From contig CAZGMK010000003.1 of NCBI GenBank assembly GCA_964526835.1, positions 1-64,000 of the forward strand: a DNA stretch of 64,000 nucleotides. Reading direction: 5' to 3'. The notes under the pieces were generated by a model that worked only from the letters and a program-made list of their open reading frames with translations, was not told where the DNA came from and searched no databases. How positions within the stretch are numbered: position 1 is the first letter of the stretch; each line of letters begins with the position of its first letter. The position numbers and the translations under genes are program-made. This DNA comes from DAOSXA01 sp964526835. GTDB taxonomy: Bacteria; Zixibacteria; MSB-5A5; GN15; FEB-12. Below, piece after piece: positions 24,238 to 31,060 of this stretch.

Positions 24238-25189
24238 TCAGTACTTTGCATATCCGGCCCTCGCCGCCAACGACGTGGGCGTTGTCATCAGCCTCGCTAT
24301 TGTGATGGGTGGGCTGCTTTGGCTGTTTATCCGGTCGCTGCGGGGACAGGAAGTTGATCGTCGCGTGATCTTCCTGTTCATTTTCGTCTCGGTGGCGGCT
24401 CCACTCGTATTCCCGGTAACATTCAAAGAGAAGATTACTCCGGTCGTCGGCGCCGTATTTGACAGGATCGAGTCGCTGCCGGAGCAATCTCATGTCCTGT
24501 TGTCCTACGACTTTGATCCCGCGATGGCCCCCGAGGTGCAGCCGATGGCCAATGCGTTCTCGAGGCACTGCCTGGCCCGTGGTCACAAGGTCATTTACAT
24601 GTGCCTTTTCGCCACCGGTCAGGGGCAGTTTACCAGGACGATGGAGGAAGTGATCCGACCTGAATTCCCCGATGCGATCGACGGGGTCGACTACGCCAAC
24701 ATGGGATACAAGGCGGGGAATGAGGGCGTGCTGAATGTCATAGTGGGCGATTTCAAGAAGATGTTCCCGACCGATGTGAACGGCGTTCCCTACGACAGCA
24801 TCGAAGTGTTTGATGGTATCAGATCTTGCAAGGACCTCGACTTGATCATCTCAATAGGGGGCGGGCGTCCGGGTATCAAGGAGTGGATTCTCTTTGTCGG
24901 TGATCCCGCCAATGTGCCTACCGCCTGCGGGGTAGCGGCGGTAGTGGCGCCGCAGTTGTACCCGTACTACCCCAAGCAGCTTCTGGGTATCCTGGGAGGG
25001 ATCAAAGGCGCGGCCGAATATGAGTCCGAGCTCATGCGGTTGTATCCTCAGTTCAAAGATGCGGATACTCCCGGGCTGAAGATGATGGGGCCGCAGACCC
25101 TGGCTCACATAGTGATAATGTCGTTCATCGTGATCGGTAACGTCATCTTCTTCATGCAAAGGCGCCAAAAGGGCAGGGGGAGGCGTTGA
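24224..25189 (+). CDS. Cassette 2 protein C: membrane-anchored extracytoplasmic domain
   Basis: A 321-residue paralogue of cassette 1 protein C with two N-terminal helices, a soluble domain and one C-terminal helix followed by QRRQKGRGRR. The inside-positive loop RSLRGQEVDRR places the domain outside. Shared motifs are VLLSYDFDPAMAPEVQPMAN, GVDYANMGYK, LIISIGGG and LGILGGIKGAAEYE. ATG at 24224 or 24230 (MPSQYFAYP). A GGG next to the strand end (SIGGGRPG) is reminiscent of nucleotide or ligand loops but is not a Walker motif. Confidence 0.8.
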   Translation: MTMPSQYFAYPALAANDVGVVISLAIVMGGLLWLFIRSLRGQEVDRRVIFLFIFVSVAAPLVFPVTFKEKITPVVGAVFDRIESLPEQSHVLLSYDFDPAMAPEVQPMANAFSRHCLARGHKVIYMCLFATGQGQFTRTMEEVIRPEFPDAIDGVDYANMGYKAGNEGVLNVIVGDFKKMFPTDVNGVPYDSIEVFDGIRSCKDLDLIISIGGGRPGIKEWILFVGDPANVPTACGVAAVVAPQLYPYYPKQLLGILGGIKGAAEYESELMRLYPQFKDADTPGLKMMGPQTLAHIVIMSFIVIGNVIFFMQRRQKGRGRR

Positions 25190-26016
25190 TGAAAAGATCA
25201 ACCCTGATCGGATTCGGCGTCATACTGGTTCTTTTTGTACTGAGCTGGGTATTGGCCGGCGACGCTCATGAGGATGCCGATAACCCCTGGCTTGAGGCCT
25301 TCCTCGTTACCTTCGCGGCTTTCCTGACTCTTGCCATTATGTCATTTCTGTACCAGGACAACCCGTACTACAAATTCGCCGAACACCTCTTCGTTGGTGT
25401 TTCGGCGGCCTATTGGATGTGTATGGGCTTCTGGTCGACTATTGTCGGCAACCTGATTCCGCGGCTTTCGGCCGGGCTGTCGAACATGTTCAAGGTGCCG
25501 TACATTGAATCAGACTACAACTTCTTCTTCTGGATACCGGTAATTCTCGGCCTGATGTTGCTGATGCGTCTGTCCCGCGATTACGGCTGGATGTCCCGCT
25601 GGCCGTTGGCGTTTATTATCGGAACGACCGCGGGACTGAATTTTATCCGTTATCTTCGCTCGGATTTCATAAAGCAGATATCGGCTACCTTTGTCCCGTT
25701 GCTGGTCGGGTGGCAGGGGATAGGTGATTTCTTCAGCAATCTGTCCTTGAACGCGACGGGTCAACTGGTCATGATAGCCGGCAATTGGGTGATCTTCCTC
25801 GGTGTATTCTGCGGCCTGATATACTTCTTCTTCAGCAAGGAGCATTCGGGAGTGTTCGGGGTCGCCTCGCGGGTCGGCATCTGGATTCTGATGATTACAT
25901 TCGGCGCTTCGTTCGGCTACACTGTCATGGGACGGATCTCGCTGCTGGTAGGTCGCATAACATTCCTGCTCCATGACTGGATAGAGCCGATTGTCGCTGC
26001 GCTCAGGTTGGATTGA
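25186..26016 (+). CDS. Cassette 2 protein D: multi-pass membrane protein
   Basis: A 276-residue paralogue of cassette 1 protein D with an additional N-terminal helix (residues ~5-22). Shared motifs are IMSFLYQDNPYYKFAEHLFV, IYFFFSKEHSGVFG and GASFGYTVMGRISLLVGRI. It overlaps C2 by four bases (ATGA). A 43-base gap to cassette 3 contains a TTGACA at 26013-26018 that could be the -35 of an internal promoter, but the -10 region (TATGTC) is poor. Confidence 0.8.
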   Translation: MMKRSTLIGFGVILVLFVLSWVLAGDAHEDADNPWLEAFLVTFAAFLTLAIMSFLYQDNPYYKFAEHLFVGVSAAYWMCMGFWSTIVGNLIPRLSAGLSNMFKVPYIESDYNFFFWIPVILGLMLLMRLSRDYGWMSRWPLAFIIGTTAGLNFIRYLRSDFIKQISATFVPLLVGWQGIGDFFSNLSLNATGQLVMIAGNWVIFLGVFCGLIYFFFSKEHSGVFGVASRVGIWILMITFGASFGYTVMGRISLLVGRITFLLHDWIEPIVAALRLD

Positions 26017-26059
26017 CACGAATAGAGATGTTTTGTTATGTCATAAATAGGAGCCGCCT

Positions 26060-27514
26060 ATGAATGTCAAGATGATGGTAGTATTGCTGGCCCTGCTGGT
26101 GGGGTCGACAGTTTCAGGTCAGGAGGCCGAAACAGTCGATGTCGCCTCTGTGGATGCAGTCGATACGATGCCACCGCCGAGGCCGGTGACGAATGTGCGG
26201 GGCTGGGATCGAGAGAACGATCACGGACACGCCGTAGTTGTCGCCTGGGACAAGTCTCCCGATGACGGCGCCGGCCGCAACAACCTGGCCACTTACGAGG
26301 TCTTCCGCTGGGTGCCGAATCTTGTCGACACCATTGCCGCCAAGCGCCGTGAACTGGATATCGCCGATCAGAGACGGCGAGCCAGAAACGACGAGTCGAT
26401 GGACACTTTGCAGGCAATCCGGGACCTGCGGGCCAGGTACTCGGAGAATGGTGACATCGACTGGACTGACCTCGTCAAAGACCTGCGCTCGGAATACAAA
26501 AGCATGATAGCTCGTCTTCCGGAAGCTCATGAGCGATACCCCGAGGGCGGCAGATTCGAACGGGCCGGTCGAGCCATGGCGGGCGAGACCAGGTACAGCG
26601 ACACGGGCGCCAAGGACGATATGTCCGGCGATTATATACCCGATTACGCAGATCTCTACTACCGGGTCGATGCAGTGGCGGTAGACACCACCTTGCGGAG
26701 TCAGTCGGAGGTTTATGGCCCGGTTCAATCATACGGTCAGTGGTTCGACACCGGTCGGACGGTGGTTCTGATCTTCGTCCTCGTTTTCGGCGTGCTTACA
26801 ATCGCACTCGTACAGCGCGCACGCGCCGGGGCGGACCTCTATATCCGTCCCATCGGCGGGATCGAGGCTGTCGATGAGGCTATCGGTCGCGCCACAGAAA
26901 TGGGCCGTCCCATTCTGTATGTGTTAGGTCTGGGTACAGCCGCCGACGTTGCGACGATCGCATCATTCACTATTCTCGGTCGCGTCGCCAAACGCGTGGC
27001 GGAGTACCAGACGGAATTGATTGTCCCGACCTATGATCCAATCGTCCTGTCGGTCGCCGAAGAGGTTGTCAAGTCGGCCTTCATGGACGCCGGTCGCCCC
27101 GACGCCTACACCGAAGATACAGTCTTCTTCGTGACCCAGTCTCAGTTCGCCTACGTGGCCGCGGTCAACGGAATCATGCTTCGGCAGCGTCCGGCGACAA
27201 ACGTGTATATGGGCATGTTCCACGCCGAGTCGCTGCTGCTTGCCGAGACCGGCGTAGAAGCCGGGTCGATCCAGATATCGGGCACCGACCAGATTGCGCA
27301 GTTGCCGTTCTTCATTGTCGCCTGCGACTATACCCTGATTGGTGAAGAGCTCTACGCTGCTTCGGCGTACCTGGGCCGTGAGCCGGTTTTGCTCGGTTCA
27401 CTCAAAGCCCAGGACTATGCCAAGGCGGCGGTGCTCATCCTGGCCCTCGTCGGGCTGGTGGCGGCCAACACTGGTCTTGACTGGTTCCCTCAACTGTTTG
27501 AAGTCGGTCGATAA
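26060..27514 (+). CDS. Cassette 3 protein A: DUF6754-type protein with enlarged ectodomain
   Basis: A 484-residue paralogue, 53-66 residues longer than A1 and A2. The extra length is in the ectodomain, where the FN3-like fold (VVVAWDKSPDDGAGRNNLAT ... YYRVDAVAVD) is interrupted by a charged helical segment of about 75 residues (IAAKRRELDIADQRRRARND and following). The signal peptide ends near STVSGQ. The cytoplasmic domain keeps EAVDEAIGRATEMGR, GRPDAYTED, FHAESLLLAETGVEAGSIQI and ACDYTLIGEELYAASAYL but has lost ExP near GIMLRQRP. AGGAG lies six bases before the ATG. Confidence 0.85.
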   Translation: MNVKMMVVLLALLVGSTVSGQEAETVDVASVDAVDTMPPPRPVTNVRGWDRENDHGHAVVVAWDKSPDDGAGRNNLATYEVFRWVPNLVDTIAAKRRELDIADQRRRARNDESMDTLQAIRDLRARYSENGDIDWTDLVKDLRSEYKSMIARLPEAHERYPEGGRFERAGRAMAGETRYSDTGAKDDMSGDYIPDYADLYYRVDAVAVDTTLRSQSEVYGPVQSYGQWFDTGRTVVLIFVLVFGVLTIALVQRARAGADLYIRPIGGIEAVDEAIGRATEMGRPILYVLGLGTAADVATIASFTILGRVAKRVAEYQTELIVPTYDPIVLSVAEEVVKSAFMDAGRPDAYTEDTVFFVTQSQFAYVAAVNGIMLRQRPATNVYMGMFHAESLLLAETGVEAGSIQISGTDQIAQLPFFIVACDYTLIGEELYAASAYLGREPVLLGSLKAQDYAKAAVLILALVGLVAANTGLDWFPQLFEVGR

Positions 27515-27528
27515 CCGGAGGAATACTG

Positions 27529-28359
27529 ATGAAAAGACAAATCCCGTTTGCCCTGGTGTTCCTGTTCGGTATCTTTATGGTGTTCCAGTACTTCGTTCCC
27601 CACGAGCACTCGGAATGGATCTACGAATTCCTGCTGGACTGGATATACATCATCGGAATCTTCGCGCTGGCCCTGGGTATCTGGTCATTGTTCCGGGTGA
27701 GTGTGGAGCGGATCAAGCATCGCAAGCACGGCTCTCAGTACTCTTATGTGACCCTGGGTTCACTGTTCGCGATGATGGCGTTTGGCTTCACCCAGAGCAC
27801 GACCGCTGACACCACTCTGACCACAACTTACTTTGTCTGGCTGCTGCTGTCGCTGTTTTGCCTGGGGGCCATCATGCGGGCTCGGGCCTCGACGGCAACC
27901 GGTGAAACCCGACTGTGGTCGCTGGTGGCCGCAGGCGCCTTCATAGCCGCCGTTCTCTTTGCTGTATTCGACAACTCCTGGGCATTCTACTTCTATACGG
28001 CCGAGGGTCTCGAGAACAGCATGTTTCGCATATTCTTCGACCACGTGATGATGCCGATTCTGGCCACCATGTTCGCCCTGCTGGCTTTCTTCATCGCATC
28101 GGCCGCTTATCGGGCTTTCCGTGCTCGCAACGTGCTGGCCAGTCTGCTGCTGATAGCGGCGCTGATAGTGATGATGAGATTCAATCCGTGGCTGCAATCA
28201 TCGGATGTGCCGTGGCTGGCCCGCGTCTCAACCTGGTTAATGAACGTACCCAACATGGCCGCCCAGCGCGCCATCATTATCGGGGTGGGGCTCGGTATGG
28301 TGGCTACGGCGCTCAAGGTCATCCTGGGTATTGAACGCGGCTACATGGGCCGAGGTTAA
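27529..28359 (+). CDS. Cassette 3 protein B: multi-helix membrane protein
   Basis: A 276-residue paralogue of the B proteins, longer by 50-60 residues because of two extra helices in the middle (TYFVWLLLSLFCLGAIM, LVAAGAFIAAVLFAV). N-terminus MKRQIPFALVFLFGIFMVFQ is nearly the B1 pattern including QYFVPH. The C-terminal half keeps ATMFALLAFFIASAAYRAFR and MAAQRAIIIGVGLGMVATAL, ending VILGIERGYMGRG. A GGAGG lies before the ATG. Confidence 0.8.
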   Translation: MKRQIPFALVFLFGIFMVFQYFVPHEHSEWIYEFLLDWIYIIGIFALALGIWSLFRVSVERIKHRKHGSQYSYVTLGSLFAMMAFGFTQSTTADTTLTTTYFVWLLLSLFCLGAIMRARASTATGETRLWSLVAAGAFIAAVLFAVFDNSWAFYFYTAEGLENSMFRIFFDHVMMPILATMFALLAFFIASAAYRAFRARNVLASLLLIAALIVMMRFNPWLQSSDVPWLARVSTWLMNVPNMAAQRAIIIGVGLGMVATALKVILGIERGYMGRG

Positions 28360-28371
28360 GGAGACTGATCT

Positions 28372-29253
28372 GTGAACATCTTTGAGAAACTGATGGCTCT
28401 GGATCGTCGTTGGGTCTTCCTCCTGCTGGCGGTGGTATGTGTCGCCGCCTTCTACATACCATTCGATGTGCCCATCATCACTGAGCCCGAGACCGAGGCG
28501 ATCTACAACTTCGTCGATAGTCTGCCCGAGGGTGATATCATCTTTGTGGCTGTCGATTACGATCCGAACTCGCTGGCCGAATTGCATCCGATGACCTACG
28601 TCATTGTCGAGCACGCCTGGCGAAAGAAACTGCGGATTATCTTCACGGCCCTGTCCCAGAACGGACCGGGCATGGTCGATCAGGCCATTCGTGACCTGAC
28701 CGATTCGCTGGCTCAGCCGGCGACGTATAACGGTGTTGAGTATCCGGGTCGCGAGATAGTCAACGGCGTCGACTACACGTTCCTTGGATACAAGCCGTAC
28801 TATGCGCTCGTGATTGCCGGCATGGGACAGAACTTCCGTCTGCCCTTCCCCGCCGATTACTATGGTACACCCCTGGACTCTATCCCCATGATGCAGAAAG
28901 TAATCAACTACGATCAGGTATCATGTGTAATCTCGATATCGGGTGGTACCATCGCCGATGCCTGGGTGTCATACGGACAGGGACCTTTCGGCTTCCCGCT
29001 GTTCTTCGGACTTACCGGTGTTATGACCGCCCAGTATTACCCGTTCTACGGCTCCGGCCAGGTCGCCGGTCTTATGGGTGGTTTGCTGGGGGCGGCTCAA
29101 TACGAGGAACTGGCCGATAACCCCGGCCGCGCCAAGGAGGGCATGAAGATACAGCTCATGTCGCATCTGGTGATTATCTTATTCATCATAATGGGGAATA
29201 TCGGGTTCTTCGCCGAGCGCCGTCGCGAGCGTCGACAAGGAGGGTTGTCATGA
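28372..29253 (+). CDS. Cassette 3 protein C: membrane-anchored extracytoplasmic domain
   Basis: A 293-residue paralogue of the C proteins with a single N-terminal helix (residues ~14-31), the soluble domain and one C-terminal helix followed by ERRRERRQGG, which fixes the C-terminus inside and the domain outside. Motifs are FVAVDYDPNSLAELHPM, GVDYTFLGYKPYYALVIAG, CVISISGGTIADAW and GLMGGLLGAAQYE. It is the most streamlined C copy. GTG start at 28372 with GGAG upstream; the stop overlaps the next start (ATGA). Confidence 0.8.
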   Translation: MNIFEKLMALDRRWVFLLLAVVCVAAFYIPFDVPIITEPETEAIYNFVDSLPEGDIIFVAVDYDPNSLAELHPMTYVIVEHAWRKKLRIIFTALSQNGPGMVDQAIRDLTDSLAQPATYNGVEYPGREIVNGVDYTFLGYKPYYALVIAGMGQNFRLPFPADYYGTPLDSIPMMQKVINYDQVSCVISISGGTIADAWVSYGQGPFGFPLFFGLTGVMTAQYYPFYGSGQVAGLMGGLLGAAQYEELADNPGRAKEGMKIQLMSHLVIILFIIMGNIGFFAERRRERRQGGLS

Positions 29254-30074
29254 CGGATCTGCTTACATTCTTCTGGATTACGTTTGGGATTTTCGTGACC
29301 CTTGCTACGTTCTCGTTCTTGTACAAGGACAACCCGTTCTACAAGTTCGCCGAGCATCTTGTGGTTGGTACGTCGGCCGGGTATTTTGTCATCATTCTCT
29401 GGCATAACGGACTCGTGCCCAACCTGTTCCAGCGTCTTTCCGACGGTGACTGGTACTTCCTTTGGATCAACTCCACGGCGCCCTGGTACCTGATCCCCGC
29501 CATTCTGGGTGCGCTGATGTGGACGCGTTTCTCGAAGAACTACGCCTGGGTCAGCCGCTGGCCGATGTCGATGTATATCGGCATTGCCACGGGCATGGCG
29601 ATCCCTCGCGAAATGGCCAACCGCATCAACAAGCAGTTGCTATCGATGATGGACACGGTGAGCTGGGACAACTTCTTCGGGCTTGAGCACCTGTACTATT
29701 TCTTCGATCCGTACAGCGGTCTGTCGGAGTTGCTGATCTTCATAGGATCCATGTCGGCGTTGATCTATTTCTTCTTCTCGAAGGCCCACACTGGTTGGTT
29801 TGGTCGCGTGGCCGGGCTGGGAATCTGGACGCTGATGATCGGCTTCGGCGCCAGTTTCGGCTATACGGTTATGGCTCGCATATCGCTCTTCATTAACCGC
29901 ATTCAGGACTTCGATGCCTGGAGAGAGACAGCCTTCGACAGCTCGAACCCTGGCTACTCATCTTGGTTCCAGGTGTTTTTCTGGGCGTTGTGTCTGGGTG
30001 TCGTAGCTTACATGATCTATGAGATAGTCAGACACAGTCGCGGAGGCTCGGAGCAGACGGAGGCTCCCGGCTAA
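29250..30074 (+). CDS. Cassette 3 protein D: multi-pass membrane protein
   Basis: A 274-residue paralogue of the D proteins and the last gene of the operon. Shared motifs are TFSFLYKDNPFYKFAEHLVV, IYFFFSKAHTGWFG and GASFGYTVMARISLFINRI. The Glu of FSKEH is Ala here. It carries an extra C-terminal helix (SWFQVFFWALCLGVVAYMIY) and ends in a polar tail. A strong terminator follows within 30 bases. Confidence 0.8.
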   Translation: MTDLLTFFWITFGIFVTLATFSFLYKDNPFYKFAEHLVVGTSAGYFVIILWHNGLVPNLFQRLSDGDWYFLWINSTAPWYLIPAILGALMWTRFSKNYAWVSRWPMSMYIGIATGMAIPREMANRINKQLLSMMDTVSWDNFFGLEHLYYFFDPYSGLSELLIFIGSMSALIYFFFSKAHTGWFGRVAGLGIWTLMIGFGASFGYTVMARISLFINRIQDFDAWRETAFDSSNPGYSSWFQVFFWALCLGVVAYMIYEIVRHSRGGSEQTEAPG

Positions 30075-30099
30075 GCGAAGTCTGGCTGACGTCAATGAT

Positions 30100-30139
30100 A
30101 TCCCGCCGAGCAAGGCCCAGACTTGGCGGGATTTTTTTC
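30100..30139 (+). terminator. Rho-independent terminator of the cassette operon
   Basis: ATCCCGCC (30100-30107) pairs perfectly with GGCGGGAT (30125-30132), followed directly by a T-run (to about 30138). A GTCTGG/CCAGAC pairing around it may add an outer or alternative stem. Confidence 0.88.
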
Positions 30140-30460
30140 TTGACTTTTGAGTGTCCGGAGAGCACACTCGAGCTAAGTTTGATAGGCGGCTAACATATTG
30201 CGGCTGTTTTTGTTAAGCCATGATGAAGGATGCCAGAGTGAATCGTGGTCGGGAAATATTCACCGCCTTGACATGTATGTCGAGTCGGGACGTGTTTTCC
30301 CTAGTCTTATTTCTGACAAGTGCTTTGGCGCTCTCGTTTTGCGCATTGTAAGTCGTTGTTATAAATTGTGTTACGAACAGTGAAAAGATAGAGATGATGT
30401 AAGTCCTTAGGAGGTGATATCTTAACCGAGACTTTTTTGGGTCTCAAATGCATTTTCTCC
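30140..30460. other. Non-coding gap upstream of the basic-protein gene
   Basis: About 320 AT-richer bases without a convincing gene. There is a GAGTGT/ACACTC hairpin near 30149, a strong but unattached Shine-Dalgarno-like TTAGGAGGTGAT near 30407 with no start codon in range, and a GAGAC-GTCTC hairpin with a T-run inside near 30427. A short 61-codon frame at 30198 lacks a good start and ribosome-binding site. The region may carry a leader or small RNA, but nothing identifies one. Confidence 0.4.
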
Positions 30461-30489
30461 TTGACATACAGGTAAAACTTTCCTAATAT
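30461..30489 (+). promoter_or_regulatory. Strong sigma70-type promoter for the basic-protein gene
   Basis: TTGACA (30461-30466), a 17-base spacer and TAATAT (30484-30489). The transcript would begin near 30496, giving a leader of about 87 bases before the ATG at 30583. Confidence 0.75.
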
Positions 30490-30582
30490 CGGTGTTGGAG
30501 GAACCAGTTACCGTGAAAGGAACGGCTGAAGGCGTTTATGGGTAGCCGCCTTTGGTAAAGCACACGGAAAGTGAGGTAGGTC

Positions 30583-30942
30583 ATGACTCGGGCAAAGAAG
30601 TCAGACCCAGCCAAAGCCGCGACCAGCATCGAGGGAAACGTCGATTCCAAGGAGAAGGACGAAGGGGTTAAGAAGGGCAAGCTCTCCACAGCGGAGGCGC
30701 GCCGCGAGTACCAACGTCGCTACTATCAGATGCACAAAGAGAAGGCGAAAGAGTACCAGCGGCAATACAACCTGACTCACAAGAAGAAGGCCAGTGGCGG
30801 CCACGGACGCACCGGTTTCACCTGTCCGCGTGAAGTAGTCAGGACTACCTTCAACACCTCTGACATCATGCACTCCCCGGCCGAGAAGACAGTGCGTATA
30901 CTCGAGAAGATCATCAAGGGCGAACGGCTCTTCACCATGTGA
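30583..30942 (+). CDS. Small Lys/Arg-rich protein, possibly nucleic-acid binding
   Basis: A 119-residue strongly basic protein. After a polar Lys/Glu-rich N-terminus (residues 1-35) it has two similar Tyr/Gln/Lys units, YQRRYYQMHKEKAK and YQRQYNLTHKKKAS, then a more ordinary segment (TGFTCPREVVRTTFNTSDIM, VRILEKIIKGERLF). It has no signal or membrane helix. GAGG lies seven bases before ATG 30583. It stands directly upstream of ppdK, whose tails are also basic. I do not recognise the family; nucleic-acid binding is a guess from composition. Confidence 0.75.
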   Translation: MTRAKKSDPAKAATSIEGNVDSKEKDEGVKKGKLSTAEARREYQRRYYQMHKEKAKEYQRQYNLTHKKKASGGHGRTGFTCPREVVRTTFNTSDIMHSPAEKTVRILEKIIKGERLFTM

Positions 30943-30961
30943 CCCCGAGGGTCACATGGTG
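30933..30961 (+). terminator. 13-bp perfect hairpin overlapping a stop codon
   Basis: CACCATGTGACCC (30933-30945) pairs perfectly with GGGTCACATGGTG (30949-30961) around a CGA loop; the TGA stop at 30940-30942 lies inside the 5' arm. No T-run follows. It may be an attenuator, an mRNA 3'-end stabiliser or a protein site between the basic-protein gene and ppdK. Confidence 0.6.
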
Positions 30962-31060
30962 CACCCCTGATGTTGGGTGGCATTGGTCGCCCACGGGTTG
31001 TACTGTCCTCGGTCACAACAGCGCCAACTATAAGTTAACTTGTAACCATAGGGAGACAGT

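Larger units (their letters stand above)
18694..30074 (+). repeat. Three tandem copies of a four-gene membrane cassette (A-B-C-D x3)
   Basis: Cassette 1 is 18694-22298, cassette 2 is 22298-26016 and cassette 3 is 26060-30074. Each has the same gene order with recognisably homologous products at each position: A (FN3-like plus DUF6754-type), B (six helices), C (extracytoplasmic domain between membrane helices) and D (multi-pass). By eye the A cytoplasmic domains are roughly 50-60% identical, B, C and D less. Divergence at DNA level means this is an old duplication, not a recent one. Gene overlaps of 1-14 bases and no terminator until 30100 indicate a single operon. Confidence 0.9.

Noticed and set aside
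30198..30383. 61-codon frame in the gap after the cassette terminator
   Set aside because: TTG start without ribosome-binding site and unremarkable sequence; it lies in non-coding-like AT-richer DNA.
30400..30425. Strong Shine-Dalgarno-like AGGAGGTGAT
   Set aside because: No start codon at suitable distance opens a frame longer than a few codons; it also resembles the 16S 3' end complement by chance.
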